64,000 nucleotides of DNA, from the NCBI GenBank assembly GCA_940747215.1, contig CALNWS010000007.1, positions 1 through 64,000 on the forward strand, written 5' to 3'. This DNA is from an uncultured Paraburkholderia sp. (GTDB taxonomy: Bacteria > Pseudomonadota > Gammaproteobacteria > Burkholderiales > Burkholderiaceae). Below, piece after piece: positions 1-9,464 of this stretch. Made by a program: the position numbers and the translations under genes. Positions within the stretch are counted from its first letter, which is position 1. Every line of letters begins with the position of its first letter. The notes beneath the pieces are model-generated. The model had not been told where the DNA came from. It was given only the letters and a program-made list of their open reading frames with translations, and did not search any database.

Positions 1-109
1 ACTTTGGCTTTGAACCCCGCTGAGTGCGTGCGTCTGGTTCCCTTTGTCATTCCCCGGTTCCTCTGCCCGCATTATCCGCTGGCTCAGGCCCCGGCCGCTC
101 CACTGATCC

Positions 110-832
110 GGCTGTCCAAATTCCCGCGACCACCTCTATATCGCGGTGCTGGGTTTGTCGCGCGCGCGTCATGCCACGCTCAAGACGCGCTTTCCGGCGC
201 TGCTGGAAGAAATCGAACCGGAACTGGCGAAACCTGCGCGCGTCGCGCAGTGGATCGGCACCGACGCGCTGCGCACGTTCACGAGCGGCGCGCAAACCGT
301 GCTGCTCATCAACAATGCGGGCATGCTGCAGCCGATTGGCCCCATCGAAGGGACAGGACGCCGCCGCGATCGCAAGCGCCGTGAGCCTGAACGTCGCTAC
401 GCCGCTGATGCTCGCGAGCGCACTTGCCGCTGTGAATGCGGATGCGAGCGACCGACGCATCGTCCACATTTCGAGCAGCGCGGCGCGCAATGCGTATCCC
501 GGCTGGAGCATGTATTGCGCGACGAAGGCCGTGCTCGATCATCACGTGCGCGCCGTCGCGCTCGACGCCAATCGCGCGCTGCGCATCTGCAGCCTCGCGC
601 CCGGTGTGATCGATACGAACATGCAGGCGGAAATTCGCGGCAGCGGCAAGGAGCAATTCCCGATGCGCGAACGTTTCGAAGATCTCAAGCGTAACGGCCA
701 GCTCGCCACGCCCGAGCAATGCGCGACGCAACTGCTCGATTACGCGTTGAGCGACGTATTCGGTCAAACGCCTGTCGCCGATATTCGCGAGATCGCGAAG
801 GCGGAGTGGCGAGATCGCGAAGGCGGAGTGAT
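110..832 (+). pseudogene. Short-chain dehydrogenase (sepiapterin/benzil reductase-like), broken
   Basis: The SDR fold is recognisable in two frames. Frame 2 (about 146-350) carries LLINNAGMLQPIGPIEG, the NNAG region. A frameshift near 350 moves to frame 3, which continues with HISSSAARNAYPGWSMYCATKA (Ser and YxxxK catalytic residues) and ends IREIAKAE. The N-terminal glycine-rich NAD(P) motif is not readable, so the 5' end is lost or scrambled. A perfect 22-bp tandem duplication (787-808, 809-830) converts the original GAG TGA stop into GAG TGG, so the frame now runs on to 1373 across the antisense of the next gene. At least two lesions make this a pseudogene; the substrate cannot be told. 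Confidence 0.8.
787..830. repeat. 22-bp perfect tandem duplication destroying a stop codon
   Basis: Two identical 22-bp copies, 787-808 and 809-830, beginning GCGAGATCGCG and ending GGCGGAGTG. With one copy the SDR frame would end GCG GAG TGA. With two copies the TGA becomes TGG and the reading frame shifts. Confidence 0.95.
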
Positions 833-873
833 TTGCGCCATGGCCGTCATAAGCGCGATGCGCGCGCGGCGTG

Positions 874-900
874 CTCCCGAAAAATCCCACCTTTCGGCGC
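874..900. repeat. 24-bp repeat motif, copy A
   Basis: Reads GCTCCCGAAAAA followed by TCCCACCTTTCG. Two more ungapped 24-bp copies occur at about 1678 and 1743. This copy lies close to the point where the response-regulator gene on the minus strand loses similarity to its family. Confidence 0.7.
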
Positions 901-919
901 AATTGCACACGAAAACGTG

Positions 920-1433
920 GGATAAAAAGTTCAGCAGCACGAATTCCGAGCTGCGCAGCGTGAAATGTTCGTTGTCGCGCCGTAGCTCGCGCGCGGAGAA
1001 GTTTAGTTCGCAGCGGCCGAAGCGATACGGCGGGCGCGTTTCGGGCGCGCCCGGCGCGAGCGCGCTGCGGCGTCGCAACAGCACGCGGATGCACGCGAGC
1101 AGTTCGGCGGAATCGGCCGGTTTGCTCATGAAATCGTCGGTGCCGAGTTCGAGACCGATCACGCGATCAATCGCGTTGTTGCTCGCCGACAGCAGAATGA
1201 CAGGCGTGTCGTTGCCGCTCAAACGCAGGTCGCGCAGCACGGCGAGTCCGTCGCTATGCAGCGCTGAAATACGCATCGAGCACGAGCAGCGCGGGCCGCT
1301 CCGTGTCGAGACTGTGCTTCAGTCCCGTCGCGTTTGGACGCGCGAACACGCTGCAGCCCTAGCTGCACAATGATTGGCCGACAATGGCGGTCAAGCCCGC
1401 GTCGGCACCGATGAAGAGAATATGCTGGCTCAT
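920..1433 (-). pseudogene. OmpR-family response regulator, truncated and frameshifted
   Basis: Starts MSQHILFIGADAG, the beginning of a receiver domain. An amber codon follows at about residue 25 (LCS*GCSVF). The phosphoacceptor region LLVLDAYFS is followed by a frameshift; the other frame then gives GLAVLRDLRLSG, PVILLSAS and DDFMSKP (the conserved Lys). The linker and first strand of the winged-helix DNA-binding domain are present (LRSSEFVLLNFL), after which similarity ends and the recognition helix is missing. Nonsense, frameshift and truncation together make it non-functional. No partner kinase lies beside it. Confidence 0.8.
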
Positions 1434-1677
1434 CCAACTGATTCCGGGAGACGATCGTTGTTATCGGAGACACGGTCGGGCTTGCAGGTAGCGCGAAGCC
1501 GCCGACGTTATCGTCCGCGTTGTCATCTTCTCTTCATGCGGCACTTCTCAAAGCGCGGAACAACCCCCTAGGTTGCCAATTTCTTCCCAACTCTTTCAAC
1601 GCGGAACGTGATATGGGTTTTTACTGCGATGTACTTCGGATCTGAGCGGGAAAGCAAGGCCACATGCAATTCACATC

Positions 1678-1704
1678 GCTCCCGAAAAACCTCACCTTTC
1701 GTGC
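1678..1704. repeat. 24-bp repeat motif, copy B
   Basis: Reads GCTCCCGAAAAA followed by CCTCACCTTTCG, differing from copy A at two positions. It is bracketed by CATCGC on the left and GCGATG on the right, a perfect 6-bp inverted repeat, so the unit could fold as a stem with a large loop. Confidence 0.7.
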
Positions 1705-1742
1705 GATGCCGTCAGGCTCGCACTCGAAGTGCGAATAAGGCA

Positions 1743-1769
1743 GCTCCCGCAAACTCTCACCTTTCGCGC
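1743..1769. repeat. 24-bp repeat motif, copy C
   Basis: Reads GCTCCCGCAAAC followed by TCTCACCTTTCG, with no gaps against copies A and B. It lies about 65 bp after copy B. Confidence 0.65.
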
Positions 1770-1840
1770 TGTTATGCGCTCACGCGAGTCCAGCGCGAGT
1801 TCAGCGCAAGTCATTGGCATACCTAGGTAAGAAGACGCGC

Positions 1841-2349
1841 TCACTGCGCCCGCTCGGCCATCTGTTCGATGAGCACCTGAACGATTTGCGAGATGTCGTC
1901 GTCCCCGCGACCTTGCGCAACGGCTTCCTGCAACAGCCTGCTTACTTCGCCGACCGCGCGCCGCGGCGAGCCTGCATCGCGCGCGAGTTCGGCGACAACG
2001 TCGAGATCTTCATTCAGCATCGTCGTGATCGTGCCGGACGGCGTGGATGGCGGCGTCAACATACGAGGCAGCAGCGTTTGCAGCAACACGGAGTCCGCCC
2101 AGCCGCCTTGCAACGCTGCCGGTATCGCGGCGGCGTCGATGCCGACGCGTTGCGCGAGCACGCATGCTTCGGCGATGCCCGCGATCGTCGTCACTACGAT
2201 TGCCTGATTCGCGAGCTTGGTGGCCTGCCCTGCGCCGCATGCGCCCATGCGCGTCACGCGTGCCACGTACGCGCGCAACACGGGTTCGGTATCGGCAACC
2301 GCTTTTGCATCGCCGCCGCACATGATGGCGAGCGTGTCCGCCGCCGCTT
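1841..2349 (-). pseudogene. 3-hydroxyisobutyrate dehydrogenase-like C-terminal part
   Basis: The reading frame carries the C-terminal helical domain of the beta-hydroxyacid dehydrogenase family: LAIMCGGD, then [18 protein letters not shown], where GxGxxxKxxNN-type residues including the catalytic Lys are expected, then a helical tail ending QMAERAQ. The N-terminal Rossmann domain is absent. In its place the frame is joined directly to the C-terminal part of the IlvD-like dehydratase at about 2345-2355. A deletion probably removed the end of one gene and the start of the next and happened to keep frame. Confidence 0.8.
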
Positions 2350-3810
2350 CAGGACCAACGTAACCGATGCACATGCCGCGCGTCGCGCCGGAGAAGCGGC
2401 CGTCGGTCAGCAGCGCCACTTTCTCGCCCATGCCCTGCGGTAGATCGCCGCCGTCACACTGAGCATTTCGCGCATGCCGGGACCGCCCTTCGGTCCTTCG
2501 TTGCGAATCACGAGCACGTCGCCTTCATTGTACGTGCGTTTCGATACGATCGACATGCACGCCTCTTCCGTCTCGAACACGTGCGCCGTGCCGCTGAACA
2601 CGAGCGACTTCAAACCCGCCGTCTTCAGACACGCACCATCCGGCGCGAGATTGCCGCGCAACACGACGAGGCCCGCGTTCTCGCTCAACGGTTCGTTATG
2701 TGGGCGCACGACGCGGCCGTCCGGACCCGAAAGGCCTTCAACGCGGTTTCGAGTGTTTCGCCGCTTTGCGTGAGCGTGTCACCATGCAGGTAGCCGCCTG
2801 CGAACAGCGCGTTCAACACCACAGGCACGCCACCGACGTGATACAGATCCCAGCACGAGATACTTGCCGCCCGGCTGCAGATCGCCGATCAGCGGCGTAC
2901 GCGCCAGCACTTCGGACACGTCGTCGAGCACGAAGCGGGCATCCGCTTCGTGCTCGATGGCGGGAATGTGCAACGCGGCGTTCGTCGATCCGCCGGTCGC
3001 GGCTACCGCCGCACACGCGTTTTCCAGACTCTTGCGTGTGACGAGATCGCGCGGCAGCGGCCCGCCATTCTTCAGCGTGTTCATCACCGTTTCGCCTGCG
3101 CGGCGCGCAATCGCGATCCGTTAGCTATAGACGGCGGGCACCATCGCCGAACCGAACGGCGCGAGGCCGAGCGTTTTGGCGACTATCGCCATGGTGTTCG
3201 TGGTGAATTGTCTAGGACACGAACCCGCGCCCGGCGTGCAACGCTTTTCGATGCTGCGCAACGTGTCGAGCGACATGTCGCCGCGCTGCGTGGCGCCGAC
3301 CGCTTCGATCGCCGTGAGAATGGTGGCCTGAGTGCCGTCCGGCGCGATGCCCGGCAACATCGCGCCGCCGAACAGGAACACACTCGGCACGTTCACGCGC
3401 ACCATGCCCATCAGAATACCGGGCAGCGTCTTGTCGCAACCGGTCACGCCGACGAACGCGTCATAGCAGTGCGCGCGCACGAACAACTCGACGCTGTCCG
3501 CGATCACTTCGCGCGAGACGAGGCTGAAGCGCATGCCCGAGTGATTCATCGAGGTGCCGTCGGAAACGGAAATCGCCGAGCCACGAATCGGCACGCCGCC
3601 ACCCGCAGCGACACCGAGTCGCGCGTTGTCCGACACGGATGCGAGAGACATCGAACAGGGCGTGTTTTCGCCGAACGTATCGACGATCGTGACGAAGGGT
3701 TTGTCGATCGCGGCATCGTCCATGCCGGTTGCACGCAGAAACGCGCGATGCGGCGTACGCGTAATGCTTTCGGTCACGGTACGCGAACGATGTTTGTGGA
3801 GATTACTCAT
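2350..3810 (-). pseudogene. Dihydroxy-acid dehydratase family (IlvD/Edd), broken
   Basis: Start ATG at 3810. The family is clear: TFGENTPCSM, SAISVSDGTSMNHSGM, VGVTGCDKTLPG (Fe-S ligand Cys) and GSCPRQFTTNTM (second Cys region). At about 3121 an in-frame TAA replaces the Glu of the conserved AVYSER, and reading resumes RIAIARRAGE. A frameshift follows near 2750, and another near 2420 before [18 protein letters not shown]. The C-terminus is cut and fused to a hydroxyisobutyrate dehydrogenase fragment. The neighbouring SDR and MFS transporter suggest a sugar-acid or branched-acid catabolic cluster; IlvD itself versus a sugar-acid dehydratase cannot be decided. Confidence 0.85.
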
Positions 3811-3857
3811 GATGTGTTTCGTGGCTTTTTAAATGTATGGCGCTGTCGCGTTACGCC

Positions 3858-4639
3858 TCACGCGTTCAGCATCAAGCCGTTCTCGGCGGCGATCACCTGG
3901 CCCGTCATGGACGGCGCGTGCGCGACGATGAACCATGCGAGGTCGACGAATTCGCCGGGTTGCGAGACGCGCTTGAGCGGCACGGTCTGCGTCATGCTGT
4001 CGATGAATCTTTGCCGTACGCCGCCTCGCCGAGCACGCGGCGCGGCAGGCCGTCGTCCACCATGCTTGGCGCGAGCGCGTTCACGCGGATATGCGGCGCG
4101 AGGTTGCGCGCGAGCGAGAGCGTGAGTGCATTCACCGCGCCCTTCGACGCCGCGTAGGCAATCGACGAACCCGTGCCGTTCAGTGAGGCCAGCGAAGAAA
4201 TATTGATCACCGATGCGCTACGCGAGGCCGAAGCCGAATCGCGCAACACGCGTACCGCCGCGCGCGTCATCTGGAACATGCCGATCAGATTGACGCGGTA
4301 GACGCGCTCGAATTCGGTGTCGTCGACGGCGGCGAGATCGCCGTGCGGAATGAAGCGAGTCGTGCCCGCGCAATTGACGAGCGCGTCGATGCACTGCCAT
4401 TTCGACGCCACGGCCTTCACCGCCGCCACGCAGTCTGCGTCCGAGCCCACGTCAGCGTCGAAGATCAGCGTTTCGGCGCCGAGCTGCCGGCATTGCGCTT
4501 CGACGGCGAGCGCCGACTCGCGCGTGCTGTCGTCGAAGTTGCCGATCGCCACCGCCCAACCCGTGCTCGCGAAGCGCAGCGTGGTCGCCGCGCCGATGCC
4601 GGTTGCCGCGCCGGTGACCATACAAACCTGCTGCGTCAT
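3858..4639 (-). pseudogene. Short-chain dehydrogenase/reductase with C-terminal frameshift
   Basis: Classical SDR: VTGAATGIGAA for cofactor binding, ALVNCAGTT, VINISSLAS with the catalytic Ser, and YAASKGA (YxxxK). The frame is open from ATG 4639 to about 4000 and then shifts. The expected C-terminus (MTQTVPLKRVSQPGEF to GQVIAAENGLMLN) continues in another frame to a TGA at 3858. The translated product ends in a short aberrant tail after GEAAYGKD, so the substrate-side C-terminal part is lost. It sits between the IlvD-like gene and the MFS transporter on the same strand, as expected of a catabolic operon. Confidence 0.8.
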
Positions 4640-4649
4640 GCTGTCCTAC

Positions 4650-5706
4650 TCATGCTGTTTTGCGCGCAGCCAGCATGGCCAGCACGATCACCGCGGCCAA
4701 CACCAGAGCGCAGGCGAGCATGATCATGCCGGGCAGCAACTGGCCCGTCGCGTCTTTCAGGAAACCGATCACATACGGGCTCATGAAGCCCGCGAGATTG
4801 CCGGTGCAATTGATCACCGCGATCGCGGCCGCCGCGCCCACGCCGCCCATCAGCGCGGTCGGAATGCCCTAGAACACGGGCGCGATCGAATTGATGCCGA
4901 TGGCGGCGACCACCAGCGCGGCCATCGAGAGCCAGACATGCTGGCCGAGCAGCCACACTTTCGGGTTCGCGAATGCGCCGCCTACCGTTTGATGCGTGCG
5001 CGTCTGCGCGTCCGCTTCGAGGTCGCGTGCGAGCAGCGCCTTTTCGTCACTCGACAGCCAGCTCACCGATTCGATCCTGTCGTGCAGCATGAAGAACGCC
5101 GCGATGCCGACCACGAGCGAGCCGATGACTTCGATCAGAAAGAGCCACTTCCAGCCCGCGAGACCGTGCACGCCGCCAAGCTGCTGCATGATCCAGCCCG
5201 ACACCGGTCCGCCGATTGCGCCCGACACGGGAATCGCCGCCATGAAGAGCGCGATGATCTGCGAGCGCCGGTTCGACGAAAACCACGTGAACAGATACAG
5301 CACGATGCCCGGAAAGAAACCCGCTTCGGCGACACCGAGCAGGAAGCGCAGCACATAGAACGACGTCGCGCCGCTCGCGAACATGGTGAGGCACGACACG
5401 ATCGACCACGTCACCATAATCCGCGCGATCCACATGCGTGCGCCGACGCGATGCAGGATCAGATTGCTCGGCACTTCGAAGATGAATTAGCCGAGAAAGA
5501 AGATGCCCGCGCCTGTGCCGTAGACGGTTTCGCTCAGCGTGAGATCGGTAAGCATCTGCAGCTTGGCGAAGCTCACGTTCATGCGGTCGATATGCGCGAC
5601 GATGAATGCGAGAAACAGGAACGGCACGATGCGCCACGCGAGCTTGCGATAGAGCGCGACGCGCTCGGCGGGTTCTGTCGGCACCGCCGTAAAGTGGGGG
5701 ACTCAT
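4650..5706 (-). pseudogene. MFS transporter (anion:cation symporter type), broken
   Basis: Membrane transporter of the DgoT/phthalate-permease type: LAWRIVPFLFLAFIVAHIDR (TM1), FLLGVAEAGFFPG (the motif around TM4), and late helices through MLACALVLAAVIVLAMLAA. It carries two nonsense codons: TAA at about 5490 where the family has Tyr (FFLG-FIFEVPSN) and TAG at about 4871 where Trp is expected (PVF-GIP). The first codons from ATG 5706 are also out of frame with the rest. It is probably the uptake system of the adjacent IlvD/SDR cluster. Confidence 0.8.
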
Positions 5707-6093
5707 GCTTGTCTCCTTCTCCGCGCGCTTATCTGCGCGCTGTGGTCGCGGCGTGCGGCGCAGGGAGCGCATCCGGTTATACCCTGAGTCATGCGAGCGA
5801 GCCGTCACTGCTATGCTCGATCCACGCGTTCGACGCTCCATCGCCCGGCCGATAATGAAAATTAGCCGCGTCGGGCCACGCACCGCAAATCACTGTTTTG
5901 GCGCGGGTCATTACCAATCAGTTATGTTCACCGGGTAATCACGCATGGCAACCGCTGAAAACGACGCAATCGACCGATCACGTTCAACCGGAATCGCTGA
6001 TCACGTTCGCCAAAATCCGCAGCCGGCCCGATAAATCAGCCGGCATGAAGGCAAAAGCGGGACGAACGCGCGAAGCCGACGCTTCGCACGCGA

Positions 6094-6210
6094 TCAGAAG
6101 AACTGGTTCAGCACGACGGCCGCGATCAGCGCGAGACCGCCGATGAAACCGAGCATTTGCAGCAGAGTGAGGGATTTGCGGGGTGCGGAAGAAACTTGTT
6201 GCGTGCTCAC
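6094..6210 (-). CDS. Small single-span membrane protein, 38 aa
   Basis: A GTG start at 6210 gives a basic N-terminus (STQQVSSAPRKSLTL) followed by one hydrophobic helix (MLGFIGGLALIAAVVLNQFF) ending the protein. The positive-inside pattern predicts a C-out single-pass inner-membrane peptide. No strong ribosome binding site is visible, and the frame stays open upstream, so the start is uncertain. I do not recognise the family. Confidence 0.5.
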   Translation of the reverse strand: MSTQQVSSAPRKSLTLLQMLGFIGGLALIAAVVLNQFF

Positions 6211-6426
6211 GGAATAGTCTTGAAAGTCGGAAAAAGCGAAATGGTACACGTATGACGTCGCCGCGCACCCCGATTGGCGCAAACCTTCTGCGCTTCGGCA
6301 CGTGGCTTCGCTATTATCGCCGCTCAGTGACGCCGCATTCCGCACCGTGAGGAGATGGACTCATTCCTCGCGGCGTGGAAAGGCGTGGAAAGATGCACGA
6401 AGACGCGATGGCCGGTTCCGGGCACC

Positions 6427-7654
6427 TCAGGTCTTCGCGATGGGACCGCCGTTGCGCTTATCCCAGAAGCGGATCACCGCCGTGTCGCCGGTGCCCGCGC
6501 CCACCACCTGATCCGGCGTGCCGGACTCGCGCAGCAGCGCACGCAATTCGTTGATGACGGGAAACATTTCGTGATTCCAGTCCGCGCCCTGCGAATCGTG
6601 CGCGCGCTGTTCCGCTTCGACGATCTCGCGGTCTTCCTTGAAAATGCGCTCGGTGAACCACACGAGCAGCGGCCACGCCAGATTCAGCACGCCCGGAATA
6701 CCCGGCTTGCGGATAGACAATAGCCCGAAGGTGCGATTGGTGCGCTGTTCGCGATCGAGCGGCACATAAGCGACCAGTTCCTGCATCGCAGGCAGATGGG
6801 ACAGATGTGCGCGCGTTCGCTCGGCCGCCAGCGTGGCGAGGGCTGGGTCGAAGTCGATTATACTTTTGCGCGCATGGCGGGCCAGCAGCCGATCGGCGAG
6901 GCCATCGTGTTCGGTCAAAGCCGCAAAACAGGCGGCGATAATGACAAGGACGTGATGACGATCCGCACCGAGTATCCGTACCAGACGCTGCAGATCCGCA
7001 CGTCGGAACAGACGTTGGTGATGGACCTGTGGATGGTTCATGTCCATCAGGTTCTCGTGCATGAACGAGTAATGGCAATTGACCGGACGGCCGAAACGCC
7101 GCGTCTTGTACTTCCTGTCCGAAACCGAGCCAAGCGCCGGCACCGGACGCAAGTCGGCAAGCGCGGGGTCGCCGGGGAACACGAAAATGATGCCTTCCAC
7201 TTCGCGGCACGGATACGCGCGCACCCCGTTGGGCAAGCGGTCGCGGCCGAGGTACGGGACGTCGATGCATTTGCCCGAGCAGTCGTAGGTCCAGCCGTGA
7301 TAGCCGCAGCAGATCGACTCGCCGTCCACCACGCCCTGATGCAACGGCACCTGACGATGCGCGCAACGGTCTTCCAGCGCGAACACCTTGCCCGCCTCGC
7401 TGCGCGCCAGCACGATCGGCTCGCCCGCGAACGTCACCCCGTGCGTCTTGCCACGCTTCACCTCATGCGACCGCGCGAGCGGATACCAGTAGTCAGGATG
7501 AGTACCGACCACGCACCGGCGCGTCGATGGCGGCCTGAGCCGGAGCATGCGCGCTGGCGCTCGTCTGGAATGTTCTCGCCGCAACGCCGGATTCGGCTGC
7601 TGCGTCGGCGGTGGTGTCGACAAGGTCTTGTTCGAACGGGGGAACTGCGTGCAT
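6427..7654 (-). pseudogene. Rieske aromatic ring-hydroxylating oxygenase with an internal inversion
   Basis: From ATG 7654 the N-terminus (MHAVPPFEQDL) frameshifts near 7520 into the Rieske domain: VGTHPDYWYPLA, CAHRQVPLHQG and CCGYHGW, giving the C-x-H...C-x2-H ligands. The gene continues to HYSFMHENLMDMNH, then the family sequence stops on this strand. The missing piece, QFLHRRQMGQM through EYPYQTLQIRT to MDLWM, is read from the plus strand between about 6776 and 7035. After that point the minus strand resumes with YVPLDREQRTNRTFGLLS and ends DKRNGGPIAKT. A segment of about 257 bp has thus been flipped in place. With the early frameshift this is a pseudogene. Confidence 0.88.
6776..7033 (+). 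other. Inverted internal segment of the Rieske oxygenase gene
   Basis: The plus-strand frame encodes the missing middle of the oxygenase, including WVEVDYTFARMAG, GEAIVFGQSRK and TIRTEYPYQTLQIRT. The left edge lies in the Gln codon of QFLHRR (6775-6777) and the right edge in the Met codon of DLWM (7033-7035). ACCA at 6773-6776 matches the complement of TGGT at 7034-7037, a 4-bp inverted microhomology that could have mediated the event. Confidence 0.88.
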
Positions 7655-7924
7655 ACGTCGAGCCTCCGTGCACGAGCGAAAGTAAATTGCCGCGCTGCAT
7701 GTCGCCACGTTGCGCTGCGTTCTACTGCTTTTTGCGGCAAGACACTGCGTCTTTATGTCGGGCTTGCCTGTTGCAGGCGGCGTCGCACAGTCTACTCGAA
7801 AGAGGGAGGCACCTAGGCCGCTTCCCGGTGCGCGGGGCGCCTGCGCGGCGCCGCAATTCACCGTTGCGCGAGAATTGATGCGGGTTGCGGCGGGTACGCG
7901 CGTAAATACCGGATTAACCCGAGG

Positions 7925-9430
7925 TCAGCGTTCGTCGCGTGAGACGAGACCCGAGCGGCGCTGCACGCCCCATGCCATGCCGCCGCGCAGGAAATGCAGC
8001 CAGCCGAGCGCCGCGCCCGTATGCCGCACGAGTTGAAACGTGAAAGGCTCGGCGACGGCCGCGAGCATGGCCATCCACAGACTGGAGCCGGTGCGCTCGC
8101 CCGTCCAGCGGCGGTACAGATGAATGCTCCATAGATAGAACGCGAGGTCGATGGCCGTTTTCAGTCCGATCACGCTGAAGATCGAAATGACGATCGTGCC
8201 GTGCCCACCGAACACGAAGCCGAGCAGCAGCGCAAAGGCGGTCAGGCCATAAATGGGCTGCATGGTGTCGATCGCCTTGACCGGCAGCATCAGCATGCCG
8301 AGGGTACCGAAGCGTGAATTGCCGGTCATGTCGCGATTCCAGTACTGCGTTTGCAGGAAGCCCGCGAACCAGCGGCGACGTTGGCGCAGGAAACTGCCGA
8401 GGTTGTCCGGCGCGTCCGTGTGAGCATGCGCGCCGCCCACTACGCGCACCTCCCAGCCGAGATTGTGGTCGACCGAATAGCGGCGCAGCCGGTGAATCAG
8501 CTCGTAGTCTTCGACGAGACATTGCGGATCGAAGCCGCCCACGTCCACCAGCGCGTCGCGCTGGAACGAAGCGAACGCACCGGAAATGAGCAGCAGGCTG
8601 TCCGCACGCATCCATGCGAAACGGGCGATGAAGTTACGCATGTACTCGTACGTCTGGAACCACTGGAACACGCGGCCGGATACCGACTTGCCGCACACCG
8701 GCACCAGAATGCCGGCTGCGGCCACGAGCTTCGGCTCGCTCGCGAACGCGGCGCGCATCGCGTACGTGGCGTCGTCGTCGAGCAGCGTGTCGGCGTCGAC
8801 GGTCATCACCGTTTCCGTGGTCATCACCGTGATCGCGGCATTCAGCGCGCGCGCCTTGCCGCCGTGCGGCACACGCAACCAGAAGAGGTTCGGATAGAGC
8901 GTGCTCGGCGCGCTCAGCACGCCTTCGGCGGCGGCCGTCAGACCAAAACGCTCGGTGAGCAACGTGTGCGTGCCGTCGGTGGAGCCGTCGTCGGCGATCA
9001 CGATTTGCGCGGGTCCATGCGTTTGACGCAGCAGCGCGGCGAGCATGACCGGCAACACCGCCGCCTCATTATGCGACGCGACGATCACACCCATCGTGGG
9101 CAGAACGCGCTGATCGTAGTCCGCTTCGAGCGGCGGTTCGCGCCGCGTCAAGGGCAGCGTCTTCCACGTGACGAACGCGAGCAGCAACGTGTCGTATAGC
9201 ACGTACGCAATACCCGTCGACCACGCGAGCGCGCCCTTCAGAAAGAATGCGCGCGCAAACAGCAGCAGCCACAACACGACGACACTGAAGTGAATCAGCG
9301 CACCCAGCGGAGTAGATGGACGTGGCACGATGCGCGGAGAAGCGAGGGCAAGCGCCTGTTCGAGAGTGTTCTTCAAAATGACTGCCAGTGCGTCGAAACT
9401 GCGAAAGTGATGGGACGTACCCGCGCACAT
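7925..9430 (-). CDS. Membrane glycosyltransferase family 2, polysaccharide synthase type
   Basis: Uninterrupted 501-codon frame. An N-terminal hydrophobic segment (residues about 47-90) is followed by a GT-A domain: VIVASHNEA, IADDGSTDGT, TVDADTL (DxD), CLVEDYEL (catalytic base region) and RQRRRWFAG, a QxxRW-type signature of processive synthases such as PgaC or cellulose synthase. Several C-terminal membrane helices follow. The first ATG (9430) may be too early, since the protein could begin at a TTG near 9374 (KNTLEQALA). It probably polymerises or exports a surface polysaccharide; the sugar is unknown. It lies just downstream of cytochrome b561 on the same strand. Confidence 0.85.
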   Translation of the reverse strand: MCAGTSHHFRSFDALAVILKNTLEQALALASPRIVPRPSTPLGALIHFSVVVLWLLLFARAFFLKGALAWSTGIAYVLYDTLLLAFVTWKTLPLTRREPPLEADYDQRVLPTMGVIVASHNEAAVLPVMLAALLRQTHGPAQIVIADDGSTDGTHTLLTERFGLTAAAEGVLSAPSTLYPNLFWLRVPHGGKARALNAAITVMTTETVMTVDADTLLDDDATYAMRAAFASEPKLVAAAGILVPVCGKSVSGRVFQWFQTYEYMRNFIARFAWMRADSLLLISGAFASFQRDALVDVGGFDPQCLVEDYELIHRLRRYSVDHNLGWEVRVVGGAHAHTDAPDNLGSFLRQRRRWFAGFLQTQYWNRDMTGNSRFGTLGMLMLPVKAIDTMQPIYGLTAFALLLGFVFGGHGTIVISIFSVIGLKTAIDLAFYLWSIHLYRRWTGERTGSSLWMAMLAAVAEPFTFQLVRHTGAALGWLHFLRGGMAWGVQRRSGLVSRDER

Positions 9431-9464
9431 CGCGCGCGGGCGTTCGGCTTCGCTGCGAAGGCGC

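Larger units (their letters stand above)
1434..1840. other. Intergenic region with repeat copies
   Basis: No coding similarity was seen on either strand. It holds copies B and C of the 24-bp motif also present at 874-900. The short open frames here do not resemble known proteins. Confidence 0.5.

Noticed and set aside
4317-5855. 512-codon plus-strand frame opposite SDR/MFS
   Set aside because: Antisense shadow; the minus strand carries clear SDR and MFS motifs over the same span.
6796-7878. Plus-strand 360-codon frame as a separate gene
   Set aside because: Only its first 80 codons are protein-like, and they are the flipped middle of the minus-strand oxygenase; the rest is antisense of that gene.
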